Origin: Acidobacteriota bacterium
GTDB lineage: Bacteria > Acidobacteriota > Terriglobia > Bryobacterales > UBA6623
NCBI GenBank assembly: GCA_027592785.1
Contig: JAQCLD010000038.1
Location: 1 to 36,792 of the forward strand
Length of the DNA stretch: 36,792 bases
Direction: 5' to 3'
Part shown: piece after piece, positions 1-7,893 of the stretch
How positions within the stretch are numbered: position 1 is the first letter of the stretch
How the letters are laid out: the number at the start of each line of letters is the position of its first letter
The notes under the pieces: model-generated
The model's database searches: none
What the model saw: the letters and a program-made list of their open reading frames with translations, nothing else
What the model was told of the DNA's origin: nothing
Program-made: the position numbers and the translations under genes

Positions 1-68
1 TGAGCAGGCAACTCATGGGGAACTTCCTACTTTGCGCGATTAGGGGATCTTTCTACTTTGCGTTGACA
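1..68. mobile_element. Terminal end of an IS21-type insertion sequence (remnant or element edge)
   Basis: Two 20-nt direct repeats, GGGGAACTTCCTACTTTGCG (17-36) and GGGGATCTTTCTACTTTGCG (43-62), are 18/20 identical with a 26-nt period. They are followed by TTGACA ending at 68. Read on the other strand this end starts TGTCAACGCAAAGTAG. Multiple repeated blocks inside a terminus starting 5'-TG is the arrangement known for IS21-family ends. The istA/istB genes would lie left of the window, so only the tip is visible and family assignment is from memory of the pattern. Confidence 0.5.
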
Positions 69-102
69 CCGTGTTGACACCGTGTTCGACTCCAGAGCCT
101 GC
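62..102. repeat. Short tandem repeat next to the IS-like end
   Basis: GTTGACACCGT is repeated twice in tandem (62-72, 73-83), then a variant GTTCGA runs into CTCCAGAGCCTGC (90-102). The same 13-mer in reverse complement lies at 30506-30518, next to another tandem array built from GTGTTCGA-type units. The first copy straddles the proposed IS boundary at 68. Confidence 0.5.
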
Positions 103-166
103 ATCAAAAAGGCAATTGACGAAAGTCCGAAGCAGCCCAAGTCCCCTGCCGCGGCCGGGATGACGC

Positions 167-172
167 TACAAT
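167..172 (+). promoter_or_regulatory. Putative -10 element of the NHL-repeat gene
   Basis: TACAAT lies 24 nt before the ATG at 197 and 9 nt before an in-frame TTG at 182. No convincing -35 is seen at the usual spacing. Confidence 0.35.
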
Positions 173-196
173 TCCTCTGTCTTGAACGCATCAATC

Positions 197-1270
197 ATGA
201 GCTACTATCGCGCTGCTGCATCTTGCTTCTTGCTGCTGGTTGCAGTGGGTTCGTTGATAGCGCAGACGGGTGCACCGCCGCGTTATGAGCTGGACCCGAG
301 TTGGCCGAAGCTCCCGCTCGGGGAGAACTGGCTTACTGGAGGCCTCGGAGGCATGTGCATCGATAACCGCGGCCACGTATTCGTGCTCAACCGCCAGGAC
401 GTCGTAGCGGAAGACCTCGATGGGGCCCGGCTTGCTCCGCCTGTAATCGAGTTCGATCCAGACGGCAGCGTGGTTCGTGGTTGGGGAGATCCGACGCTTC
501 TGGGAGATCGTCTTCACGATTGCCACGTCGACCGCCAGCAGAACGTCTGGATTGTTGCTGCCGGGACGGGCTATGTGCAGAAGTATTCGATCACCGGGGA
601 GCTGCTTCTGCAGATCGGCGAGTCAGGCAGCTACGATTCCTCCGACGGGTCACGTCAAGGACGTCCGCTTAATTCAGATCGAGCCCAATTCTTTTTGCCG
701 GCGGCGATCGATGTAGACCCCGCAAACGGTGACATCTATGTCGCTGACGGCGAGACTTCTGGCGGCAATCAGCGCATCGCCGTGCTCGATCGCGAGGGAC
801 GCTTTCTCCGCCAGTGGCGCCTAAGTCGAACCGAGGCCGAGCGGGACATCCCCGCTTTGCCTCATTGCCTCAGACTTGCAGGCGACCTCGTGTACGTGTG
901 CGATCGGCGAGCTGACAGGATACAAGTCTTCGACAAGATGGGTAGCTTCGTTCGCAACATTCACGTTCCGTTCGAGCCGATGACCTCGCCTGCCGGCCGA
1001 ACGAGCGGCATCAGGGGCACTGCGGTTGTCGTGGCGTTTTCCCCTGAACCTGAGCACGGTCTGATGTTTGTCTTGGACCAAAACAGCAACAAGGTTGTCG
1101 TGCTCGACCGCCAAACGGGGAAACGGTTGTCGAGCTTTGGCGGAGGACCGGGCAGCTATCCCGGCCAGTTCACCCTGCCGCACGGCATCGGCGTCGACTC
1201 TGAGGGCAACGTCTACGTGGCCGAGCAGGAAGGTCAACGAATCCAGCGATTCAAAATCATACAACCGTGA
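197..1270 (+). CDS. Secreted NHL-repeat beta-propeller protein
   Basis: About 357 residues. The N-terminus has a hydrophobic Sec-type signal (roughly residues 5-23, ending SLIAQ). The body is a run of NHL-type blades: motifs such as HVFVLNR, NIYVADG-like GDIYVADGE, YVCDRRADRIQVFD and the final GNVYVAEQEGQRIQRF recur at about 45-60 residue spacing, typical of a six-bladed propeller. Family members include peptidyl-hydroxyglycine lyase-like and sugar-lactone-binding propellers; no catalytic assignment can be made here. ATG 197 was chosen over an in-frame TTG at 182 because it leaves a compact signal peptide; neither has a good Shine-Dalgarno. It is followed after 63 nt by the symporter gene on the same strand. 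Confidence 0.8.
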   Translation: MSYYRAAASCFLLLVAVGSLIAQTGAPPRYELDPSWPKLPLGENWLTGGLGGMCIDNRGHVFVLNRQDVVAEDLDGARLAPPVIEFDPDGSVVRGWGDPTLLGDRLHDCHVDRQQNVWIVAAGTGYVQKYSITGELLLQIGESGSYDSSDGSRQGRPLNSDRAQFFLPAAIDVDPANGDIYVADGETSGGNQRIAVLDREGRFLRQWRLSRTEAERDIPALPHCLRLAGDLVYVCDRRADRIQVFDKMGSFVRNIHVPFEPMTSPAGRTSGIRGTAVVVAFSPEPEHGLMFVLDQNSNKVVVLDRQTGKRLSSFGGGPGSYPGQFTLPHGIGVDSEGNVYVAEQEGQRIQRFKIIQP

Positions 1271-1312
1271 ACTCGCGCGCACCTTCCGTCGGGCGCTTCC
1301 CCCGCGCATTGC

Positions 1313-1318
1313 TAGCCT
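1313..1318 (+). promoter_or_regulatory. Putative -10 element of the symporter gene
   Basis: TAGCCT lies in the 10-mer TTGCTAGCCT (1309-1318). The identical 10-mer is found just before phzF (11766-11775), which supports a promoter role. Confidence 0.35.
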
Positions 1319-1333
1319 ATTAACGATTCAATC

Positions 1334-2587
1334 GTGAGCCGCTTCGTTTCCATCGCCCGCCTTCGCCGGATTTCGCTCACTTCTTGGATTCTGCTCGCCT
1401 CAGCAGCAGGCGTGGCGTTGGGCTTATTTGCCCCGGACCTGGCGCCCCGAGTCGCGTTTGTAAGTGTCGTCTTTCTGCGGCTCATCCGCTCGATCATCGC
1501 GCCGGTCCTGGTAGGAGTACTCATCCGGGCCATTGCCGGCTCCGGCAGCATGGCGAACCTCGGTCGGCTTGGCTGGAAGTCAGTCGTCTACTTTGAAGCT
1601 GCCACTACGATCGCGCTCTTACTGGGTTGGTTTACGGTCGCTTTTTGGCGCCCCGGAGACGGCCTGTCGCTGCCTGCTGCTGAGACCATCGGGACCGAGC
1701 CGCTTGGGCTGATCGGCGCCCTTGAGAATGCAGTGCCGACCAGCATTTTCGACGCCATGGCGCGCGGCGACGCTCTGCAGATTGTGATCTTCTGCTTCCT
1801 GTTCGGACTCGCCTGCTTGTCTGTCGGGCAGAAAGCTCGCCCCGTCGTGGACTTGGCCGGATCGCTGGCCGAAGTTGCATTCCGCTACACAGACTATGTG
1901 ATGTACCTGGCCCCAGCGGCCGTCTTCGCAGCCGCCGCAAATATGGTCGCCGGCAGCAGCAGCACGGCCCTAGAAGGCTTGGCTCGCTTCGTCGCGGCCG
2001 CATGGTTCGCCCAGGCGCTTTTCCTGGTCCTCGTGCTGGGCGGCAGTCTAATCGCGCTGGGAATTCCTTTGGCGCGATTCGCGCGTTTTGTGCGCGAGCC
2101 TTTCCTGGTCGGATTCGCCACAACTTCGAGCGCGGCAGCGCTGCCGCAGACGCTCGAAAACATGCAGCGCTTTGGTGTTCATCAGCGGATCCTCGGCGTC
2201 GTGGTGCCGCTAAGCCTATCGCTCAACTTGAATGGCAGCACGATCCATCTTGGGATGGCCGCGCTGTTTGTCGCGCAGGCCGCGCACATCGATCTTCCTT
2301 TTGAGCAGCAATTGCTCATCCTGCTGACCCTGAAGCTGACCAGCAAAGGCGTCGCCGGTGTTCCCCGCGCGAACTTCGTAATTCTGGCGGCCCTGTTCGA
2401 GAGTTTCTCGTTGCCGATGGAAGGCTTGGCCGTTTTGTTGGGCATTGACGCGGCGATCGATCCTGTGCGGACCAGCGTGAATGTCGTCAGCCACTGCATC
2501 GCGCCGGTCGCGGTCGCTCGATGGGAAGGGGTGACGTTCCAGTCACTCCCAGACGAGCGTCAGGAGACCGCGCCAGCGCAAGAGTAA
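1334..2587 (+). CDS. DAACS (SDF) family dicarboxylate/amino acid:cation symporter-like protein
   Basis: A 417-residue integral membrane protein with the DAACS fold: N-terminal hydrophobic helices, the serine-rich HP1 loop (TTSSAAALP, 263-271), the TM7 motif NLNGST (298-303), the HP2 segment GVAGVPRANFV (339-349) and the TM8 motif with D372, D376, R379 and N383. Family members move glutamate, aspartate or C4-dicarboxylates with Na+ or H+. Aligned by eye to archaeal GltPh, the Na+-site residues D312 and D405 are replaced by N300 and H387, while the substrate-contacting Arg (R379) is kept, so an acidic substrate with different cation coupling is a reasonable inference. The start is GTG 1334, without a Shine-Dalgarno. 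The gene converges on the dehydrogenase gene at 2668; the 80-nt gap shows no clear terminator. Confidence 0.88.
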   Translation: MSRFVSIARLRRISLTSWILLASAAGVALGLFAPDLAPRVAFVSVVFLRLIRSIIAPVLVGVLIRAIAGSGSMANLGRLGWKSVVYFEAATTIALLLGWFTVAFWRPGDGLSLPAAETIGTEPLGLIGALENAVPTSIFDAMARGDALQIVIFCFLFGLACLSVGQKARPVVDLAGSLAEVAFRYTDYVMYLAPAAVFAAAANMVAGSSSTALEGLARFVAAAWFAQALFLVLVLGGSLIALGIPLARFARFVREPFLVGFATTSSAAALPQTLENMQRFGVHQRILGVVVPLSLSLNLNGSTIHLGMAALFVAQAAHIDLPFEQQLLILLTLKLTSKGVAGVPRANFVILAALFESFSLPMEGLAVLLGIDAAIDPVRTSVNVVSHCIAPVAVARWEGVTFQSLPDERQETAPAQE

Positions 2588-2667
2588 TCGAATGAACGCC
2601 CGGCGACCGCAGCCGGCGACTTTGCCTCACCGGCCCGCTTGGGGAGATTTCGCTCCGGTCCATCCCC

Positions 2668-3720
2668 TCAGTAACCCTTCCGTTTATCAACGACGTTTCT
2701 GAGCGGCTGATTGTGAACGAACCGAAGAATATTGTCGCGCACTACATCGGCTCTGCGTTCCTGCGCGCCCGGCGAAGTACCCGCGACATGAGGAGTAAGA
2801 ATCACGTTCGGCATGGTCCACAACGGGTGGCCTTTGGGCAGCGGCTCCGGGTTGGTTACATCGAGTCCCGCGCCCGCCAACTTGCGGCTATCGAGGGCCT
2901 TCACTAATGCTGAAGTGTCGTATAACCCACCGCGCGATACCGCGATGAAGTAGCTGCCGGTTTTCATCAGGGCAAACTGCGCTCCGGCCATCATGCGCTG
3001 CGTCTGCGGCGTATAGGGGGCGGCGACGAATACGACGTCCGCTTCAGGAAGCACACTGTCCAGTTCGTTCGGGCTAACGATCTTGCTTACCGACGCCATG
3101 TAAGGGATATCTTTGGGATCGACGCCGATCACGGTCATGCCGAAGCCATGGGCGCGTTGGGCGATCTGCGAGCCGATTCCGCCCATGCCGATGATGACGG
3201 CGGTCTTGCCCGGCAACTCGCCCAATGGCGGAACAGAAGGCCCATCGCGAATCCACTCTTCCTTGCTGCGTCCCGGAATGAAGACATGCAGGCCGCGGGT
3301 CAACGCCAACAGCATTGCGAAAGCGTGATCGGCGATGTTGGGCCCTTGCACAATCTTGCAGTTCGTGAGAATGACGTCGCTCTCCACGAACTCCGGCCAG
3401 CGATAAGCTTCGACGCCGGCGCTGTAACTTTGCAACCACTTGAGCTTTTTTGCCTTGGCGAACAGGTCCTTGGATATTCCGCCGACCACGGCGTCGGCAT
3501 CCACGATCTCGCTGGCAAACTCCTCGGGCGTTCTAGCGACCACAATGCGGACGTCTTGGCTGGCCTCTCGATAGTCTCGAACGCGCTCCGGGGTGATGGC
3601 CCAGTCATAGTGTGGGTCCAGACTTTGGATCACGATTTTGCGCTCGGCAGTCTGGCTCAACGCGGATACCGCGGCCAACAGGGTCAAGATTAGGATTCTT
3701 CGTGTGTTTCCACCGGTCAT
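2668..3720 (-). CDS. D-2-hydroxyacid dehydrogenase with an N-terminal signal peptide
   Basis: About 350 residues. A basic-hydrophobic leader (MTGGNTRRILILTLLAAVSA, then LSQ) precedes a complete NAD-dependent 2-hydroxyacid dehydrogenase. It has the Rossmann motif GMGGIGSQ, the catalytic Arg in VSRGG, the Glu region NPEPLPKGHPLW and the catalytic His in LTPHVAGTS. Enzymes of this family interconvert 2-keto acids and D-2-hydroxy acids using NAD(P)H. ATG 3720 is preferred over an upstream in-frame start at 3765 because GGAG lies 8 nt before it and the leader then starts properly. It follows the lactonase gene after 45 nt on the same strand, suggesting cotranscription. A Sec leader on an NAD enzyme is unusual, since the periplasm lacks an NAD pool; a membrane-anchored cytoplasmic enzyme is an alternative. 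Confidence 0.85.
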   Translation of the reverse strand: MTGGNTRRILILTLLAAVSALSQTAERKIVIQSLDPHYDWAITPERVRDYREASQDVRIVVARTPEEFASEIVDADAVVGGISKDLFAKAKKLKWLQSYSAGVEAYRWPEFVESDVILTNCKIVQGPNIADHAFAMLLALTRGLHVFIPGRSKEEWIRDGPSVPPLGELPGKTAVIIGMGGIGSQIAQRAHGFGMTVIGVDPKDIPYMASVSKIVSPNELDSVLPEADVVFVAAPYTPQTQRMMAGAQFALMKTGSYFIAVSRGGLYDTSALVKALDSRKLAGAGLDVTNPEPLPKGHPLWTMPNVILTPHVAGTSPGAQERRADVVRDNILRFVHNQPLRNVVDKRKGY

Positions 3721-3765
3721 AAGTCGTGCTCCATGCCGCCCGCGTGCGGCTACATCTTCCCGCAT

Positions 3766-4974
3766 CTAGTTAGCCGGCGCGAACACCATGCAGATCGGCG
3801 ATGGTGAGTCGAGAACCAGGCCGGTGGCGCTCAGCTTGCCGCTCTCGGCGTCCCGTCGGAACTGCACGATGTTGTGTGTGGCCTGGTTCCCGGCGAACAG
3901 ATAGTCGCCTGAAGGGTCGATGGCGAAATTGCGCGGCGTGCGCCCTTGTGTTGGCTCATGCTCAACCAACGTCAACGTCCCATTGGCTGGATCGACGGAA
4001 AAAATCGCGATGCTGTCGTGGCCGCGGTTGGACGCATAGACGAACTTTCCGTCAGAGCTAGTCGCAATTTCTGCCGTGGTGGATGGGTCATCGAATCCCT
4101 CCGGCAAGGTCGAAACGCTCTGCTTCTCGGTCATCTCCCCGCTGGCTGCATCGTAGGAAAATACCGTGATTGTTGAAGCGAGCTCGCCGAGCACGTAGGC
4201 CTGCTGCTCATCAGGCGCGAAAGCGAAGTGCCGCGGCCCTGTGCCCGCCGGCAGGGATACAGACGGCGGGTTGTGATTCGCTAGCTCGCCGGTCGTCGCA
4301 GTGACATCGTAAATCACGACCTTGTCCATGCCCAGGTCCGGCACGAATAAGAATCTGTTGCTAGCTGACAAGTAGGTGCCATGAGCATGGGGGCCAGCCT
4401 GACGAGGCGTAACGCTTGACCCTTCATGTTGGAAGAAGGAAGCCAGCTCTCCGATCGACCCATCGTGGTTAAGGCGGTACGAAACGACGCTGCCGCTGAC
4501 GTAGTTGGCGGCGAAGACGGCACTGCCGGTCTTGTCGACTACAAGATGGCACGGCGCTTGGCCCTTCGAGTCGACCTTGTTGAGGAACGTGAGGGCGCCG
4601 GTGGCGTGATCAATCTCGAACGCGCTGATCGATCCTCCCGACTCTTGCACCGGATCTCCCTCGTTCACGGCATACAGATAGTCGCCGCTGGGATGGAGCG
4701 CGAGGAACGACGGATTTGGCGACTCGGAGGCTAAACCGAGGGCGGTCAGCTCGCCGCTCGCCGAGTCAAAGCGGAAAGCATAGATACCCTCCGAGCCTCC
4801 AGTAGGTCGCTGCACTCCTGAGGAAGAGGCGCCGCCGGTGTAGGTTCCCACGTAAGCGATGTGTGTACCTTGCGCGGCTTCGGACTGGCTGGCTGGGTCA
4901 CTTCCCGCGCATCCAACGAAGAAAACCGCCAGCAAGGAGCTGACCATAGCAAGCAAACGTACCTCGGTGAACAT
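3766..4974 (-). CDS. Lactonase-family seven-bladed beta-propeller lipoprotein
   Basis: About 402 residues. The N-terminus has a hydrophobic segment followed by VFFVGCAGSD, a possible lipobox with Cys at about residue 22 (Phe at -3 is not ideal). The rest resembles the YbhE/Pgl lactonase family: HIAYVGTYTGG at the start, blades with LALHPSGDYLYAVNE, VFAANYVSGSVVSYRL, GPRHFAFAPDEQQAYVLGE, KFVYASNRGHDSIAIFSV and TPRNFAIDPSGDYLFAGNQ. Cytoplasmic members hydrolyse 6-phosphogluconolactone, but an exported, lipid-anchored form more likely acts on another lactone or simply binds a ligand. ATG 4974 has GAGGAG 10 nt upstream and was chosen over an upstream start at 5007. The Ser/Gly-rich linker after the Cys fits a surface tether. 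Confidence 0.85.
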   Translation of the reverse strand: MFTEVRLLAMVSSLLAVFFVGCAGSDPASQSEAAQGTHIAYVGTYTGGASSSGVQRPTGGSEGIYAFRFDSASGELTALGLASESPNPSFLALHPSGDYLYAVNEGDPVQESGGSISAFEIDHATGALTFLNKVDSKGQAPCHLVVDKTGSAVFAANYVSGSVVSYRLNHDGSIGELASFFQHEGSSVTPRQAGPHAHGTYLSASNRFLFVPDLGMDKVVIYDVTATTGELANHNPPSVSLPAGTGPRHFAFAPDEQQAYVLGELASTITVFSYDAASGEMTEKQSVSTLPEGFDDPSTTAEIATSSDGKFVYASNRGHDSIAIFSVDPANGTLTLVEHEPTQGRTPRNFAIDPSGDYLFAGNQATHNIVQFRRDAESGKLSATGLVLDSPSPICMVFAPAN

Positions 4975-5509
4975 AGATCTAGTGCTCCTCTTCAATAACC
5001 CACTCACTCGATGCCAGGTTGGCTCGCCGCTTGCTCTCTTAAGGAATCCATGGCGAGTAGGGACGTTGATCGAACTCTCGGACTCTTCATTCGCAAAGAA
5101 TGTCGCCTGCCTCCAGCCCCGCTAAAGTAGGTCCGGACTGGTCACGCCGATCAGGTTCGCGGAGATGCCTCGCTGCTCAAGATGCCGGCGCGCCTCGGAA
5201 GTGCACCATGCCCCATCCTGGTCGTGTCCAAACACAAGAAGCCTTCGGCATCGGCGGTCAGCATAGCATGGGCGCTCAGCTGCCATTCGGGCGCGGGCTC
5301 TAACTAACGCCCTAAACTTGGACGCCGACCGGGCCGATGGTTGCCGTAGGCGCTCCTGAGAGGACTGGCCGACCCCTCGACTACATCAACTTCCCGCAAA
5401 TCCGCATGGAGGCGACGACCCTTGGCTGCTTCTTCTGTGTACGATGGGACGATGACTGCGGAACCCTTCCGCGGGCCATGGTTGGCGCCCGGAGCGCGTT
5501 TCCGGCTGG
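4975..5509. other. Intergenic region (535 nt) without a supported gene
   Basis: This separates the divergent lactonase and MFS genes and presumably holds both promoters; no consensus promoter was found. On the minus strand a frame open at 5286-5122 would encode 54 residues including LLVFGHDQDGAWCTSEARR and ending at TAG 5122-5124. It could be a small gene or a remnant, but it has no Shine-Dalgarno and no recognised family. On the plus strand a frame from ATG 5452 runs into the MFS region in another phase (see findings). Confidence 0.4.
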
Positions 5510-6880
5510 ATGATACCCCAGAAAAACCCCACTGGCGAGACACGTCGCGCGATGCGTCTCTCGCTGTTCGATGCCGTCTTCTTCGCTGGGATGGTTGGGG
5601 CCGCGGAACTCTATTTTCTGGCCCAGAGCGTGCGGCTTGGGGCAACCTACGTTGAGCAAGCCCTGGTACTGACCCTGCCGCTTTGCGTGGGCGCCATCGG
5701 GCCCTGGCTGGCACTGGCGGTGACCGCCAAACGCTGGCGGAGAAAACAAGTCGTCGTAACTGGCGCGTGCGGTCAAGCTGCCGTTCTGGCGACCATCGTA
5801 CTGGCCGACCAGCAGGGTATGCTCTCTCCTGTTCGGCTCATCGGGCTCGTGTGCGCCTACCAGATCTGCGGACAGGGCGCCGGTACGGCTTGGTCTTCCT
5901 GGTATGGCGACCTGGTTCCTGCCGCACTAAGGGGTCGATATTTCGCTAAGCGGAACCGCGTCACGCATATCGGCGCTTGCGCCGCGTTGATCGGCGCCGG
6001 AGTAACGTTGCAGCTAATGGAGCCGGGGGCCGCCGGTACCGTGCCAATCAGCGCAGGTGGGCGGGGCTTCGCGGTCATCTTCAGCGCTGCGGCGTTGTTT
6101 CGGTTGGCGTCGGCCATAGCTTTGGCGCTCTCGCCAGCCGATTCCGGCCTACCCTCGCCGACCCGACGACCGTCGAGCCGGGCGGCGACAGCCGACAAGA
6201 ACACGGTGCGGCGGGTACTCGGCACGGCCGCCCTACTGCTGCTAACGGTACACCTCGCGTCCCCCTACTTTGGCCCGTTCATGCTTGGCGAACTGCATCT
6301 TTCGTACTTGGAGTACATGGCGGCGAGCGTCGCGGTAGTGGTGTTGAAATCCGTCTCGTTGGGCGCCTGGGGCCAGGCGATCGACCGCTACGGCGCCCGA
6401 AACGTGTTCTTGCTCGCAGTGATGCTGGTCGCGCTCGTACCGCTGCCTTGGTTTTGGGCACACGGTATTTCGGTCGTTCTCATTGCGCAGTTGTTTTCCG
6501 GTTTCTCGTGGGGAGGGCACGAAGTAGCTCAATTCACGTTGCTGCTAGAGATCGCTGCTCCCGAGGCAAGGCTTAGGGTCTTCGCTGCGATGAATACCCT
6601 GAACGGACTAGCGCAGTTAGTCGGAAGCCTGCTTGGGGGAGCTATTCTGTTCGCCGGACCTCCGGGCCGAAGCGGATTCGTCGCGCTGTTTATGGTGAGT
6701 GCTCTAGCGCGACTGGTCGTCGCCCTGGCTGCGCCCGCCGTGATTCCGGCTAGAGTTGGCTCGCAGCACATCAATCGGCCGCGGATGCTCCTGCGGCTGA
6801 TGGGCGTGCGGGCGAGCGGCGGCATCGATCACCGTCCCCTCGCTGTCGACCAGCTGGATGAAGGGAGCGAATCTCCCTAG
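5510..6880 (+). CDS. MFS-type transporter
   Basis: About 456 residues with roughly 11-12 hydrophobic segments, beginning at AMRLSLFDAVFFAGMVG. A basic cytoplasmic loop (AKRWRRKQ) lies between TM2 and TM3, and a central polar loop (SPTRRPSSRAATADKNTVRR) separates the two six-helix halves, as in the major facilitator superfamily. The segment GQAIDRYGARNVFLL, with the G-x-x-x-D-R-x-G pattern, is the second-half copy of the MFS loop signature. Substrate unknown. The start is uncertain: ATG 5510 or ATG 5552 (MRLSLF), neither with a strong ribosome-binding site. The residues ETRRAMRLSLFDA suggest a longer native N-terminus, possibly in a neighbouring frame from ATG 5452. It ends before a convergent hairpin at 6918-6954. 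Confidence 0.78.
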   Translation: MIPQKNPTGETRRAMRLSLFDAVFFAGMVGAAELYFLAQSVRLGATYVEQALVLTLPLCVGAIGPWLALAVTAKRWRRKQVVVTGACGQAAVLATIVLADQQGMLSPVRLIGLVCAYQICGQGAGTAWSSWYGDLVPAALRGRYFAKRNRVTHIGACAALIGAGVTLQLMEPGAAGTVPISAGGRGFAVIFSAAALFRLASAIALALSPADSGLPSPTRRPSSRAATADKNTVRRVLGTAALLLLTVHLASPYFGPFMLGELHLSYLEYMAASVAVVVLKSVSLGAWGQAIDRYGARNVFLLAVMLVALVPLPWFWAHGISVVLIAQLFSGFSWGGHEVAQFTLLLEIAAPEARLRVFAAMNTLNGLAQLVGSLLGGAILFAGPPGRSGFVALFMVSALARLVVALAAPAVIPARVGSQHINRPRMLLRLMGVRASGGIDHRPLAVDQLDEGSESP

Positions 6881-6917
6881 AGAGCCTGTTGCCGAACCCC
6901 CACTTCCCCCGAAACGC

Positions 6918-6954
6918 GGAAGAGGCGGGAGCCCCACCAGCTCCCGCCTCTTCC
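6918..6954. terminator. Bidirectional hairpin between convergent genes
   Basis: A perfect 14-bp inverted repeat (GGAAGAGGCGGGAG / CTCCCGCCTCTTCC) with a 9-nt loop lies between the MFS gene end (6880) and the DUF465 gene end (6998). It lacks a U-tract on either strand, so it may act through hairpin strength alone or protect 3' ends. Confidence 0.55.
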
Positions 6955-6997
6955 AAAAAACGATTCCCGTCAAGAGCGGGACGTCTGAAGTCTCCGA

Positions 6998-7225
6998 CTA
7001 ATGCAGCACGGCCCCTTCGTGCACGATGTGCTCCATCTGATCTTTCAGGTGGAGTTTCATCTTCTTCAATCGAGCTTCCTCTAACTGTTCTTCCTCCGAG
7101 AGATATCGACGACTGCCTAGTTCTTCGATGCGGCGTTCGTAACTCGTATGTTCAGCGGCCAACCGCCGAAACTCCTCGCTCGTCGCCATCAGCCGTTCCT
7201 GTGCCTCTTCAGAGTAATTCTCCAT
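6998..7225 (-). CDS. Small coiled-coil protein, DUF465/YdcH-like
   Basis: 75 residues, starting [14 protein letters not shown]. It is almost entirely charged helix: two predicted helices (about 3-33 and 42-70) are separated by [20 protein letters not shown], and the LSxEEQxEExRLKKxKLxLKDxM pattern is characteristic of the DUF465/YdcH family. The biochemical role of the family is poorly known. ATG 7225 was chosen over an earlier in-frame start at 7291 because a strong AGGAGG lies 9 nt upstream. The two copies of LKK/LHLKDQ near the C-terminus suggest a helical hairpin that may oligomerise. No partner can be inferred from the neighbours. Confidence 0.8.
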   Translation of the reverse strand: MENYSEEAQERLMATSEEFRRLAAEHTSYERRIEELGSRRYLSEEEQLEEARLKKMKLHLKDQMEHIVHEGAVLH

Positions 7226-7383
7226 CGCAAGTTGCCTCCTGGAAGATGTTGGGGTTAGAACCACTCCAGAGTGGTGTGGCTTGTCGGACAAAGGCCCCGC
7301 CGATCGGGCCTATCAACTGTATTGCTGTGTCCTTACGAATCACCGGCGTCACTTACCCTACTACAGATACAGACGGATTTCAA

Positions 7384-7842
7384 TTAGGCTTCGTTTGCAG
7401 GAGGAATATTTTTGTTCGCCCTCTTCATGACCACGGCATTCTCCACCGGACGGTGGTAGTAAGCCCGCCGCAAGCCTTCCTCGGAGAATCCCCAGCAAGC
7501 GTAAAGCGCCCTCGCAGCTAGGTTCGATTCGCGAACTTCGAGGTACACATCGCCGTGCGCTTCGCCTAGAAACTTTTCGATCAAACTACTGGCAACGCCC
7601 TGCCTGCGCGACTGCTGATCAACCGCTAGATTCAAGATCTCCCACTCAGTCGAACCGAGCTCACGGTAGAGCAAGAAGCCGACCAAGCGATCGTTCTGCT
7701 GCGCCGCCAAACATCCCTCCAGCCCTTCCAGCAAGGCTCCTGCGGACCACTCGGCGGCCTGGGGCATCGACTGCCCTTGGATCCGCAATAGTTCTTCCAA
7801 GTCCTCGGGAGCCGCCTTCCTCACAGTGATTTTCGCGGGCAC
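7384..7842 (-). CDS. GNAT acetyltransferase, RimI-like
   Basis: 152 residues covering a complete GNAT fold. Motif A, RRQGVASSLIEKFLGEA, is the acetyl-CoA pyrophosphate loop (R/Q-x-x-G-x-A/G). The preceding strand WEILNLAVDQQSR and the following LEVRESNLAARALYACWGF then RRAYYHRPVENAVVM match RimI, which acetylates the N-terminal alanine of ribosomal protein bS18; the Y-Y-x-x-x-E-x-A-x-x-M ending is typical. The substrate is inferred from similarity only. The start is GTG 7842 with no Shine-Dalgarno; TACACT lies only 6 nt upstream, so the mRNA is probably leaderless. It is divergent from folD. Confidence 0.8.
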   Translation of the reverse strand: MPAKITVRKAAPEDLEELLRIQGQSMPQAAEWSAGALLEGLEGCLAAQQNDRLVGFLLYRELGSTEWEILNLAVDQQSRRQGVASSLIEKFLGEAHGDVYLEVRESNLAARALYACWGFSEEGLRRAYYHRPVENAVVMKRANKNIPPANEA

Positions 7843-7848
7843 GTCTGG

Positions 7849-7854
7849 AGTGTA
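7849..7854 (-). promoter_or_regulatory. Putative -10 element for a leaderless rimI-like mRNA
   Basis: On the minus strand TACACT is followed by CCAGAC and then the GTG start at 7842. This places transcription initiation at or next to the start codon. Confidence 0.45.
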
Positions 7855-7876
7855 CCGCCCCGCCGCGGCGCGATTG

Positions 7877-7882
7877 CTATGA
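7877..7882 (+). promoter_or_regulatory. Putative -10 element of the folD operon
   Basis: TATGAT overlaps the upstream candidate ATG (7879) and lies 11 nt before GTG 7894. If this is the -10, the ATG at 7879 would not be transcribed and GTG 7894 must be the start. Confidence 0.4.
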
Positions 7883-7893
7883 TCGGAATTCCC

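Noticed and set aside
2588..2667. Terminator between the symporter and dehydrogenase genes
   Set aside because: Only a 5-bp GGGGA/TCCCC pairing was found, too weak to call.
5122..5286. 54-residue minus-strand gene
   Set aside because: No ribosome-binding site or recognisable family; high-GC DNA often gives such frames. Mentioned in the intergenic entry.
7260..7310. Small hairpins (ACCACT/AGTGGT and GGCCC/GGGCC) upstream of the DUF465 gene
   Set aside because: Stems of 5-6 bp are expected by chance in this composition.
6889..7521. Open frame on the plus strand across 6889-7521
   Set aside because: It runs opposite the well-supported DUF465 and RimI-like genes and shows no motif.
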